Shown in pieces: positions 40,325 to 48,559 of a stretch of 48,776 bases of DNA. The position numbers and the translations under genes are program-made. Source of the stretch: Fulvivirga sp. GTDB taxonomy: Bacteria > Bacteroidota > Bacteroidia > Cytophagales > Cyclobacteriaceae. How positions within the stretch are numbered: position 1 is the stretch's first letter; each line of letters begins with the position of its first letter. Location: the NCBI GenBank assembly GCA_028280565.1, contig JANQLQ010000039.1, positions 1 to 48,776 on the forward strand, given 5' to 3'. The notes beneath the pieces are model-generated. The model searched no databases and was not told the DNA's origin. It worked only from the letters and a program-made list of their open reading frames with translations.

Positions 40325-42583
40325 ATGTACCTGGTACTTACCTTAAGTCTAGTTGCTTTCTCCTTTTTACAGGGCTTTTCCCAGTGGAAAACCATAACAC
40401 CTAATAAAGATTTCATATACGGAGTCACGAAGATCGTACCGATAGAAAAGGAAAATACTTTCCTTGCCCTAGGTACACAGGAAGTGAACTCTGTAGATAA
40501 CGGGGCCAATTGGGAGGTGAAAAATGAACATGGGCTCCTTAAGATCGACAAACTACCCCCGTCAAATGACATACGGTATGACTTAGCGTTCCCAACTAAA
40601 AATACCGGCTACCTGGTCAGCAATAATGAAATATATAAAACCACGGATGGCAACAAAACGTGGGAAAAAAAGCTTGAATTGACCGATCGAAGTACTACCG
40701 ATTGGGTACCGCTGTTTAACGCTATCCATTTCACCGATCCGCTGGTCGGGTTTGCAGTAGGCCATCACGAAAAGATCTTCAGAACGGTAAACGGCGGGGA
40801 CCACTGGGAGGAAATCAGTTGGACAAATACCATTGACCCTTATATTGAATACACAGATGTCACTTTTGTGGACTCTTTATACGGTTACATTTCAGGATAT
40901 GAGGCACCCGATGTATGGACCAATTTCGCCTTCCAGCCTTTCATAATGAAAACCACCGATGGGGGGACCACTTGGGATCGTTTTCCAATCCCCACAACCC
41001 GTTCTGCCCACCGCAGTATCCACCTGCAATTTCTTAACAAAGATCAAGGCTATGCTTTACTGACTGATGACCAATTATTTGATGATGAAGTTTTTAGTAC
41101 TCTCGATGGCGGCAAGACTTGGGAAAAAGTGCCGCTTCCCAGTGGCTTTGAGATCAATGCAGCGCATTGGACGGTCCCAGGGAAGGGATACTTAGTCGGC
41201 AGCGAAGGGGGTGCTTTTGCAAAAGAAGCACTTTACCAAACAAGTGACAGCGGGTTGACTTGGGAAAAGCGACTTGGTGAGGGGAATTATAACTTAAACG
41301 ATATTGCATTTAACTCTCCCGATGAAGGAGTGATCGTAGGGGAAGGCGGTGAATTACTGGCCACCAACGACGGTGGTATTTCTTGGCAGCTCATATTTGA
41401 GCCCCAAATCCAACTGAGGTCATTGGCTTTTCACGAGGATACGGCATATGCCATGATCGATGGGGCATTATGGCAAAATCCTGTTAGCCAGCTTAGTGAA
41501 CCATGGAATGTCAAAAATGATTCCAGTCTTTTAGAGTTCACACCAGGGCTGGAGGTATTGGCTAATGGTCACTTGGTATTCCAAGCTTTTACAAATGCCC
41601 TCCTCTATTCCTCCACTGACAAAGGAAAAACCTTGGACCAAATATCCTCACAGCCTTTATTGGGGCCAAAACTGCTCATCTCGGGAAATGCTATCATGAC
41701 AGTGGGAAGTATCCTACCAGGAAGAAATGTTGTATTCCTAGTATCTCATGACCTAGGGCAAACATGGAAAAAGCATGATGTCACGGGCTCAATTGATTTC
41801 CCTACTTCATTTTCTCAAGGTAGCGACGGCAGCCTGTTCGTATGTACAGGAGAGGATGTTTATGTTTCCGGTGACAGCGGGGAAAGTTGGCAAATGATCA
41901 GCTCATTCCCGCAAGAGGGGTTAGTCAATGGTTTCTTTATTAATAGTGATACTGGAATGGTGGTATTGCGAAACCAAAAGATGTACCGGACTGCCAATGG
42001 CGGCACCAATTGGTCAGAGGTAACTTTTATCCCCAGCAAAGAAGTTGTTGAAAGCAAATTTTTATTTCTAAATGATACACTGGGTTATATGGCAGGTTTA
42101 GCCCGGATGCCGCAAGAGCATCAATTTAAAACATCCGTATGGCGGACCATAGACGGGGGAAACGTATGGTACGAAGAAGAACTGCCGAGACAATTCCAAG
42201 TATCCATCAATGAATTAATAATGCATGACTCCGCAATCTACGCAGCCGGCGGATACGGGCTCATGTTAAAAAAAGAACTTGAAAGCAAAACTCCCCCTAT
42301 TCCTGTAACCCCTCCTATAACATCCTTAGAAGACCCATTAGACGATGGGATATTTTTGTACCCCGTACCTTCATCTCGTTCACTAACCTTAGCCAGCGAA
42401 TTTCAGTTAAACGAGGGAAAAGTGCATATTTATAATGCTAACGGTCATCGAGTTACCTCGTATGACATCACTGGGGATACAAAAGAATTAAAACTAGATA
42501 TATCAAACCTTTTACCGGGTTTGTATTTTCTTACCTTGCATATAAACGATCAAAACAGACGATACAAAATCATAAAAAAGTGA
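40325..42583 (+). CDS. Secreted YCF48/BNR-like beta-propeller protein with T9SS sorting domain
   Basis: About 752 residues with a cleavable signal peptide (MYLVLTLSLVAFSFLQGFS). The body is a series of repeats with the words NGG/DGG-TW-E and 'FLN--GY' (for example TTDGNKTWEKK, VNGGDHWEEI, TTDGGTTWDRF, LDGGKTWEKV, NDGGISWQLI). This is the pattern of Ycf48/sialidase-type propellers. The last 80 residues form a type IX secretion C-terminal domain: YPVPSSRSLTLAS, VHIYNANGHRV, LDISNLLPGLYFLTL, ending in YKIIKK. It should be exported across the outer membrane and possibly anchored. The function of the propeller is unknown. Confidence 0.88.
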   Translation: MYLVLTLSLVAFSFLQGFSQWKTITPNKDFIYGVTKIVPIEKENTFLALGTQEVNSVDNGANWEVKNEHGLLKIDKLPPSNDIRYDLAFPTKNTGYLVSNNEIYKTTDGNKTWEKKLELTDRSTTDWVPLFNAIHFTDPLVGFAVGHHEKIFRTVNGGDHWEEISWTNTIDPYIEYTDVTFVDSLYGYISGYEAPDVWTNFAFQPFIMKTTDGGTTWDRFPIPTTRSAHRSIHLQFLNKDQGYALLTDDQLFDDEVFSTLDGGKTWEKVPLPSGFEINAAHWTVPGKGYLVGSEGGAFAKEALYQTSDSGLTWEKRLGEGNYNLNDIAFNSPDEGVIVGEGGELLATNDGGISWQLIFEPQIQLRSLAFHEDTAYAMIDGALWQNPVSQLSEPWNVKNDSSLLEFTPGLEVLANGHLVFQAFTNALLYSSTDKGKTLDQISSQPLLGPKLLISGNAIMTVGSILPGRNVVFLVSHDLGQTWKKHDVTGSIDFPTSFSQGSDGSLFVCTGEDVYVSGDSGESWQMISSFPQEGLVNGFFINSDTGMVVLRNQKMYRTANGGTNWSEVTFIPSKEVVESKFLFLNDTLGYMAGLARMPQEHQFKTSVWRTIDGGNVWYEEELPRQFQVSINELIMHDSAIYAAGGYGLMLKKELESKTPPIPVTPPITSLEDPLDDGIFLYPVPSSRSLTLASEFQLNEGKVHIYNANGHRVTSYDITGDTKELKLDISNLLPGLYFLTLHINDQNRRYKIIKK

Positions 42584-42615
42584 GATCAACATTCATCCTG
42601 TCCAAAACTTAAAAT

Positions 42616-43518
42616 ATGAAGCTAATGATCATATGCAAAAGAGTGGTCCTTGTGATCGCTTTCGCTTTCTACACTAGCGTTGGCAACGCACTGATAATAC
42701 AGCAACAAGCAGTAACAGGCACATTTACCAACGCCAACAGGACCATCACGCTACAGCTAAAGCCGGTAGAAAATGAATACCATGGCATGATGACGTCAGC
42801 AGCAGGTACCTTTGTTATGCAAGCCCAAGAAGAAAACGGGGGGCTTACCGGTAAAATTTACGGCGCTCAAGCGGTTTCGGATTTCAAGATCCAAATGTCA
42901 CCGGGCCAGCTAACGTTTACGGCATCCGGTTACCAGGAGATATTCTATCATATTTCTTACCAGCATTCCTTGCACGAGGTAGACCTTTCTGCTTACTTCA
43001 GGTCCAGCCAACCCGTGACGACCCCCCAAGGGGATTTTGATCATAGCTACTCACACACGCATAACCAAGCTACGGAAAAGATCACCCGTAGTCCGAGTGT
43101 GGATTTAACCCACACGGTAGAGGGTCTGAACAAAGATCACTTTCTCTACCCTTACATTGCCGGGAGTCAATTAGCGCATTTCAGGGGCACATCCATATTT
43201 AACAGCAGCAGGGCCAGTTCCCTGACCTACGTCAATTTTTGCCCCAATGGCACCTTTACCCGTACATACGACGGATCTTTTACCATAGCCAGCACCCATG
43301 GATCTAATAATGACATAAATGCAGCCGGCGCTAGTTATGGCCGGAATAGTGGTACATGGAATATTCTTGAAGACAATGGGCAGCCCGTGGTAAAATTGTT
43401 TTTCAGTGATGGAAGAACGGACTTCTACCGGGTGAGCAAAGAATGGGCCGAAGCAGGAAGTTGGCGCATCGGCAATGATAAATATGCAATACAACGGGGA
43501 AAGGTGACTTGCAATTGA
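42616..43518 (+). CDS. Secreted two-part beta protein, function unknown
   Basis: A 300-residue protein with a signal peptide ending near VGNA. The first mature half (about 30-130), beginning VTGTFTNANRTITLQLKPVE, looks like a small beta sandwich or lipocalin-like fold. The second half (about 185-300) contains SLTYVNFCPNGTFTRTYDGS, NSGTWNILEDNG, LFFSDGRTDFYRV and RIGNDKYAIQRG, a pattern of lipocalin-like domains in secreted bacterial proteins in which a 'GTW' turn follows a signal of reporting strands. I do not recognise a named family. It lies 32 bp after the propeller gene and is probably cotranscribed. Confidence 0.7.
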   Translation: MKLMIICKRVVLVIAFAFYTSVGNALIIQQQAVTGTFTNANRTITLQLKPVENEYHGMMTSAAGTFVMQAQEENGGLTGKIYGAQAVSDFKIQMSPGQLTFTASGYQEIFYHISYQHSLHEVDLSAYFRSSQPVTTPQGDFDHSYSHTHNQATEKITRSPSVDLTHTVEGLNKDHFLYPYIAGSQLAHFRGTSIFNSSRASSLTYVNFCPNGTFTRTYDGSFTIASTHGSNNDINAAGASYGRNSGTWNILEDNGQPVVKLFFSDGRTDFYRVSKEWAEAGSWRIGNDKYAIQRGKVTCN

Positions 43519-43554
43519 CCGGGATGCCAATCGTTTTTGAGAATGGGCACCACT

Positions 43555-43728
43555 GTGTTAAGTTAAGCTTCAAATGACGTACCAGTTACAGGGTGAGCTC
43601 CGTTCGAGGTATTGATCAGTGGGCAGTGGGCAAAAAATATAGAGTTGCCGATCGCCCTTTGCCTACTGCCGACTTTAAGAGCGAGATTGGAAAAATAGCT
43701 AACCGTTCAACGACACTTAACTTAACAC
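43555..43728. repeat. R1 element with perfect 13-bp terminal inverted repeats
   Basis: GTGTTAAGTTAAG (43555-43567) and CTTAACTTAACAC (43716-43728) are exact inverse copies bounding a 174-bp element. The interior has a second inverted core (GTGGGCAGTGGGCAAAA versus TTTGCCTACTGCCGAC). It has no coding capacity. Size and symmetry are those of a MITE-like element. A copy in the opposite orientation is at 48358-48557 and a decayed one at 33189-33366. I could not identify a target-site duplication. Confidence 0.78.
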
Positions 43729-43788
43729 TAGGACTACTTTGTCAGATTTAAGTAACTGATAATGAGGTTTGTAGTTTTAAACCTAGTG

Positions 43789-43995
43789 CCAGCGAACTGC
43801 AAAGTATGGGTGATCAACCTCCTGTTCTAAATCCATCCAAAACCATACCTAAGAACGTTATCCCTTACTTTCTAATATCGTCATTCCTTGCAGCCTGTGC
43901 ATTGGGCTAGGCGTGACAAGGAATCTACGAAGTCGTGAAACGAAAACCCAGTATACTCAAAAAAAGGTTCACGTTCAACGACACAGCAGATTCCT
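43789..43995 (+). repeat. Repeat family R5, copy 1
   Basis: Aligns to 48560-48776 in the same orientation: AGTGCCAGCGAACTGCAAAG, TATGGGTGATC, CCTGTTCTAAATCCATCCAA, ACCATACCTA, CTTTCTAATATCGTCATTCC, GACAAGGAATCTACGAAGTC, GAAACGAAAACCCAGT, GTTCACGTTCAACGAC. It directly follows the R1 element, as in the second copy. No gene is seen in 43519-44645. Confidence 0.75.
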
Positions 43996-44228
43996 GCTCT
44001 CACGCATCGCTCACCCTGCAAGGCTGGCAGGAATGACGATAAAGAGTTTTTTTTCGTTTTTGATGAGGATACCCAACGGGCTCATCTTTCGCTAAATCAC
44101 TATCTATCAGATAATTGAATGTGACAAAGTAAAACTAGCTCCGCCTTGCCAGGTTTAACTTTTTATTGAAAAATTAGCTTGAATTCGGGATAAGAAAGCT
44201 TCAAAACACTCTCAACACAATCAAAACA

Positions 44229-44345
44229 CGTCTTTGCGAGGTTTTCAGGTAGGTTTAGTGCAGGAAGCCGCGGCAATCTCCCGAAACAAGGGGACTGCCG
44301 CACCTTTTCCAACGCATTTGCCTGCAAAAAAGGTTCGCAGTGACG
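44229..44345. repeat. Palindromic repeat of the CGTCATTGCGA type (R6)
   Basis: CGTCTTTGCGA (44229-44239) and TCGCAGTGACG (44335-44345) are near-perfect inverse copies, and inside them GGCAATCTCCC and GGGGACTGCC also pair. Fragments of the same kind of sequence (CGTCATTGCGAAC, GAAGCAATCCCC) are at 13139-13195. Related intergenic palindromes are widespread in bacteria of this phylum. Confidence 0.6.
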
Positions 44346-44432
44346 ATAATGGTTTTTCAGGGATTTTTATCCCGAGTTCACGTCAAAAAATTACTTAGCT
44401 CTAAAGCCAGGTCGCGGTACTATTTAGTCCAT

Positions 44433-44477
44433 AGTATTGAGTCGTGACAACCTACTCAAGACTCACGACTCAATACT
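44433..44477. repeat. Dispersed palindromic repeat family R2, copy 3
   Basis: AGTATTGAGTCGTGA (44433-44447) and TCACGACTCAATACT (44463-44477) form a perfect 15-bp stem over 15 bases. This minimal copy, like the one at 13230, consists of the two ends of the longer elements at 20770 and 46431. Confidence 0.72.
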
Positions 44478-44645
44478 CCATACTAGAATAGGGTTAGCAA
44501 TGACTTAAACCTAGAAAAGTAGAGCTAGCAGGTCCTTACCCGTGTCCGCAAATCGAAATATACTTGTTTTCAGGGATGTGAATTAATACATCACGAAGTT
44601 ATCTTTGGTAAGAGTCCAGGCATTCACCCCTAATTCTTTCCTCAA

Positions 44646-45473
44646 ATGACATTTCGACTTGAAAAATTCTGCGCTCCCGTCGTTCTTCAGCATTTTATTC
44701 GTGGTTATTGCATTATGAGCACCTACAAAGAGGGGCACCCCTTTTCTCATAATGTGGATAATCCCTCCCAAGTGAGCCTTCACCTCGTCTTCGTGACCCG
44801 TGGTGAGTGGGTCGTGAGATCTACAGACACGCCGCAAGAACAGGTTGGTAAAGTATTTCTCGTAAAACAGCAGGATAATGATGCTTCTTTTTCCATAGCA
44901 CCAAACAGCCAGGCATACGGTATTGCCTTTACTACCCAAGGGGCGACTAGGTGGATCAAAATCCCACTTCCGGGAGAGACAAACACATTACTCCCGGTTA
45001 CTAACAATGATGTAAGGTTTGATATGGAACAAACGCTAGACGTACTCTCCGGGGATTTTACCACACCGCAAAAAATAGCCTGGCTCAGCAGTATGTTTCT
45101 ATTACAAGCGAAAGATGTAGACCCTTATTCGAATGAAATGGACCAGAGAATGATCCATTTGGACCAGTCAGACCGTTTACTCACTATAAAAGACCTCATG
45201 AATTACCTGAACATGTCGCACCGAACGTTGCATCGAAGGTTTAAGACCATCTATGGGTTAGCGCCTAAACAATATCTTCAAATACGCAGGTTTCAAAAGG
45301 TACTGGACCTGATGAAACAACATCAAAGGCTTTCGTTGGGTGACATTACCTATATGTGCGGCTATTTTGACCAGAACCATTTTATTAAAGAATTCAAAAC
45401 CATGACCGGGCTCTCTCCCAAGAATTTCATCAAAAACACGCCACCACTCACAGGTTTTTTCTTCAAAACTTGA
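44646..45473 (+). CDS. AraC family transcriptional regulator
   Basis: A 275-residue regulator. Residues about 15-110 form a cupin-like N-terminal domain of the kind found in Bacteroidota AraC proteins (VLQHFIRGYCIMS, then LHLVFVTRGEW). The C-terminal AraC domain (about 170-268) has two helix-turn-helix units: LTIKDLMNYLNMSHRTLHRR, and the second with LSLGDITYMCGYFDQNHFIKE followed by FKTMTGLSPKNFIK. Effector and targets are unknown; the downstream DUF3050 gene, 176 bp away in the same direction, is a natural candidate. It lies inside the segment bracketed by the two R1-R5 composites. Confidence 0.92.
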   Translation: MTFRLEKFCAPVVLQHFIRGYCIMSTYKEGHPFSHNVDNPSQVSLHLVFVTRGEWVVRSTDTPQEQVGKVFLVKQQDNDASFSIAPNSQAYGIAFTTQGATRWIKIPLPGETNTLLPVTNNDVRFDMEQTLDVLSGDFTTPQKIAWLSSMFLLQAKDVDPYSNEMDQRMIHLDQSDRLLTIKDLMNYLNMSHRTLHRRFKTIYGLAPKQYLQIRRFQKVLDLMKQHQRLSLGDITYMCGYFDQNHFIKEFKTMTGLSPKNFIKNTPPLTGFFFKT

Positions 45474-45649
45474 AGTCTTACTGGCTATAGTCACAATTTT
45501 ACGGGGTATTTCTTATAACGTCAAAAATGGTCTTTCCGACTGGATGGCTGAAAACTACCATTTTATCTTTTACTTACTTCAAGGGATAAAAATGTGAGGA
45601 CATTTAGAAATCTTAGTGGGGAATTGAAACTTAACACCCTAATCAAACC

Positions 45650-46432
45650 ATGGAAAACACGCAAATACAGAACATTGAGAAAAAGCTTTCCCCCTTGAGA
45701 GAAAAGTTGATCCAGCACGAGCTTTACAAAAATATCAATACTACCTATGACTTGAGGGTCTTTATGCAGCATCATGTGTATGCCGTGTGGGATTTTATGT
45801 CATTGGCTAAATTTTTACAGCAACAGCTGACATGCATCAAAGTACCTTGGGTACCGGTAAAAGATACCGCCACTGCGCGCATGATCAACGAGATCGTTTG
45901 GGGAGAAGAAACCGACATAGACCGGCATGGAAACCCTGTAAGCCATTTTGAAATGTATTTACAAGCCATGAAGTCTGCTGGCGCTAACCTGTCGCCCATT
46001 ACTGATTTTATAGATCATGTCCAAGGAGGGTTGGATCCTTTGGCAGTAGCAAGGGCGCTGGATGTTGATGAGTCGATATACAAATTCTTGCAGTATACCT
46101 TCCAAGTGATCGATAAAGGGGAGTTGCATAGGGTAGCTGCCGCGTTCACTTGGGGCCGGGAAGACCTGATCCCGGACATGTTCACCTCCATTGTCAAAGA
46201 CATAAATAGCCGGGAACGGGAGCGACTGGATGACTTTGTTTATTACCTGGAGCGGCATATTGAGCTCGATGCCGATGAGCATGGACCTATGGCTATGAAG
46301 ATGATAGAAAATCTTTGCGGAAATGATGAGCAAAAATGGGAAGACTGCCTGGATGCGGCATACAAGGCACTCGAAACTCGGTTGGTCCTTTGGGATGGTA
46401 TATTAGAAAGCACAGCAGCCAAGGTAAGTTAG
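45650..46432 (+). CDS. DUF3050 (haem oxygenase-like fold) protein
   Basis: A 260-residue helical protein whose blocks are those of DUF3050: LIQHELYKNINTTYDLRVFM, the HHVYAVWDFMSLAKFLQQQL segment, INEIVWGEETD, and FTWGREDLIPDMF near the end, followed by RHIELDADEHGPMAMKMIEN. The family is predicted to share the haem oxygenase/TenA-like bundle, in which the conserved Glu and His residues (EETD, HH, LDADEHG) may bind a di-iron centre. Full length. Some Bacteroidota members sit beside lipid or pyrroloquinoline-like genes; here the neighbour is an AraC regulator. Its stop codon is part of repeat R2 copy 4. Confidence 0.85.
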   Translation: MENTQIQNIEKKLSPLREKLIQHELYKNINTTYDLRVFMQHHVYAVWDFMSLAKFLQQQLTCIKVPWVPVKDTATARMINEIVWGEETDIDRHGNPVSHFEMYLQAMKSAGANLSPITDFIDHVQGGLDPLAVARALDVDESIYKFLQYTFQVIDKGELHRVAAAFTWGREDLIPDMFTSIVKDINSRERERLDDFVYYLERHIELDADEHGPMAMKMIENLCGNDEQKWEDCLDAAYKALETRLVLWDGILESTAAKVS

Positions 46433-46630
46433 TATTGAGTCTATAGTATTGAGTCGTGAGTCCACTGGAAGTGTAGAAATAGGTTCTAAATTTTATAGCG
46501 AAATAGAACCCTGTTACGTTCCCAGTTCCCGGCTAAATGGCCTCTTTCACTCAATATCCTTCGAAAGGAAAACCGATTTCATCGTTTCCCAGTGGCTTAC
46601 TCAAGACTAAGGACTCATGACTCAATATTA
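46431..46630. repeat. Dispersed palindromic repeat family R2, copy 4
   Basis: The left end AGTATTGAGTC is present twice (46431-46441 and 46445-46455) and leads into GTGAGTCC; the right end GGACTCATGACTCAATATT is at 46611-46629. The body shares CCCGGCTAAATGGCCTCTTT with the copy at 20770-21030. The TAG stop codon of the DUF3050 gene lies inside the left end, so the element inserted at, or supplies, the end of that gene. Confidence 0.72.
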
Positions 46631-46685
46631 TTTCGCTGATTATCAATTTTTTAGATCTAAAAAGTAGGACTAGTCCAGTTACATT

Positions 46686-46813
46686 TGTTTCGTCGCATTC
46701 CTCCGCACCCTCTAGTCCCTAAAGGAGCGATCCACCATGCCGTTGGTTCTCCTTTAGGGGACCAAGGGGTGAGCGCAGGACACATCATTTAGAGTGTGAC
46801 GAGACGACAGGAC
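46686..46813. repeat. Long imperfect inverted repeat upstream of the repeat lipoprotein
   Basis: GTCCCTAAAGGAG (near 46715-46727) pairs with CTCCTTTAGGGGAC (near 46749-46762, one bulge). Outer arms GCACCCT/GGGGTG and GTTTCGTCGCATTC/GAGTGTGACGAGAC extend the symmetry to about 128 bp. It lies 138 bp before the ATG at 46951. It looks like a palindromic mobile repeat rather than a terminator, since no T-run follows. Confidence 0.6.
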
Positions 46814-46950
46814 AAAACAATGATGCATTAAGGCCATAGATTTAACCATTTTTTTTAGATACCCAGGCAACGAAATTCAGTCCACTCCTGTCTTGGTAAG
46901 TATAAGGAAACAGATTTTTTTTACTATACCCACATAACATCAATACAACA

Positions 46951-48159
46951 ATGCAAAGATTTAGCCCCAGTATCGTGTATGTGTATTTGGCTTTAGTTAT
47001 AGTTATATCAGCTTGTGAAGGCGAGCAAGAAGGCCCGGGTGAGTGCTTGGAAGAACCTTTCACGGTAACTGCCGGTACGAAAGCAGGTGTGTTTACTTTC
47101 ACTGCTGACACGCGCCGTGATGATGTCCTTTACTATTGGTACATTGATGATGTTTTGGCCGGCGACGCAGGCAATCACATTTTTAGTTATGATTTTTTAC
47201 TGGACACCTCGGGAAATGTACCGGGTGGACCTGGAGAGTACACCATTTGCTTAAGTGTGGTATCACCCGAATGTGAGCAAGGTACTATTCGTTATTGCGA
47301 AACCATTACGGTAGAGCAACCAGTGAGCACCTGCCCTGCGGCAAATTTTGACACCGAGCAGGAGGAGCCCGGAACATTTATGTTCACCTCAAATTTTCAA
47401 GAGAATGGGCTTTTCTACTGGTACATTGATGATATTCTTTCGGGAGATGCCGGAAATCCCGTCTTTACCTATAATTTTTTACAGGAAGGTACGGCTGGTC
47501 TGCCTAACGGTCCCGGGGAATATGAAATCTGCTTGAAAATCACTACGGAAGACTGCCCACAAGGCACCGAACAGTATTGTGAGACGATCACCGTAGAAGC
47601 TCCGGCTGCCCCATGTGCGCAGGTGAAGTTTTCCACCGACGAAACAGCGCCCAAGCTATACCGGTTTGAGTCACAGTCCAATGCCCCGGGCACCTTGTAT
47701 TATTGGTATTTGAATGGTCGATTATCCGGTGATGCAGCCAGGGATTATTTCGAATACGATTTTTCGCAAAACCCCGCAAATACGGCTACAGGCGCTGGCG
47801 AATACGAGATCTGCCTTAAAACCCTCACCCCTAGCTGCCCGGATGGCTCTGAGCTTTATTGTGAAACGGTAAAAATAGCGGCTGAAAATGGCTGTCCCAG
47901 TGCGGTATTTGAAACGAAAAACGTACAAGGCAGTGTATATAAGTTTACTTCGTCCTTTGAACAAGGCATATACTATTGGTATATAAATGGGAAGTTGGCT
48001 GGCGATGCCGGGAGCAACGTCTTCCAGTATGATTTCTTGTTAAGCAATGACCCTACTATACCGGGCGGTCCGGGGAGCTATGACATTTGCCTTAGGATCA
48101 TCACCCCGGGATGTGTACAAGGAAGTGAGCTTTATTGCACAACTATTGATGTAAAATAG
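46951..48159 (+). CDS. Four-repeat surface lipoprotein, function unknown
   Basis: A 402-residue lipoprotein. The signal ends in ISAC (Cys22) and is followed by EGEQEGPGE, an acidic stretch suggesting surface export. The mature part has four tandem domains at residues about 32-122, 128-215, 222-310 and 315-402, each about 90 residues. Each repeat runs: Cys-x-A-x-F, a FTFTS-like strand, YYWYI(D/N), LxGDAG, YDFL, GGPGEYxICL, a Cys-x-x-G block, and YCETITV. Three cysteines per repeat suggest one internal disulfide. The fold is probably an immunoglobulin/PKD-like sandwich. No known family is recognised. Upstream lies the palindromic repeat at 46686-46813. Confidence 0.82.
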   Translation: MQRFSPSIVYVYLALVIVISACEGEQEGPGECLEEPFTVTAGTKAGVFTFTADTRRDDVLYYWYIDDVLAGDAGNHIFSYDFLLDTSGNVPGGPGEYTICLSVVSPECEQGTIRYCETITVEQPVSTCPAANFDTEQEEPGTFMFTSNFQENGLFYWYIDDILSGDAGNPVFTYNFLQEGTAGLPNGPGEYEICLKITTEDCPQGTEQYCETITVEAPAAPCAQVKFSTDETAPKLYRFESQSNAPGTLYYWYLNGRLSGDAARDYFEYDFSQNPANTATGAGEYEICLKTLTPSCPDGSELYCETVKIAAENGCPSAVFETKNVQGSVYKFTSSFEQGIYYWYINGKLAGDAGSNVFQYDFLLSNDPTIPGGPGSYDICLRIITPGCVQGSELYCTTIDVK

Positions 48160-48357
48160 GCATGTGTAATGGAAGGTAAGATCAACATAAGTTTTGGCTT
48201 AATAGGCTGGATTTTTCATGGTATGACTTAAGATATGAGCTACCATGAGAACCCCCTCATATTTCGATGAACAATTTTGTTCCTGTGATAACACTTAGTT
48301 TCCTTTTGCGACCTTGGCAGGCCCCATTCCCGTGTTTGGGGCCGCTGGGGGACGCTG

Positions 48358-48557
48358 GTATTAAGTTAAGTGGAATTGGACGGTTAGCTATTTTTTCCAA
48401 TCCCGTTCTTAAAGTCCGCAGTCGGTAATGAGCAATCGGCAACCCTATATTTTTTTGCCTACTGCTCTTTGCTGATTTCCGACTGGTAGAGAATTTGCCA
48501 ATACCTCAAATATACTCATCCCGTACCCGGTACGTCATTTGAGACTTAACTTGACAG
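48358..48557. repeat. R1 element, inverted copy
   Basis: GTATTAAGTTAAG (48358-48370) and CTTAACTTGACA (from 48545) bound an element of about 200 bp whose interior is the reverse complement of that at 43555-43728. Shared words are GGACGGTTAGCTATTTTTTC, CAATCCCGTTCTTAAAGT, and CAATACCTC ... GTACGTCATTTGAGACTTAA. No gene is seen in 48160-48776. Confidence 0.75.
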
Positions 48558-48559
48558 TG

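Noticed and set aside
13230-46630. Recurring AGTATTGAGTCGTGAGT words as a CRISPR-like array
   Set aside because: The copies are kilobases apart, inverted and without regular spacers; no cas gene is present.
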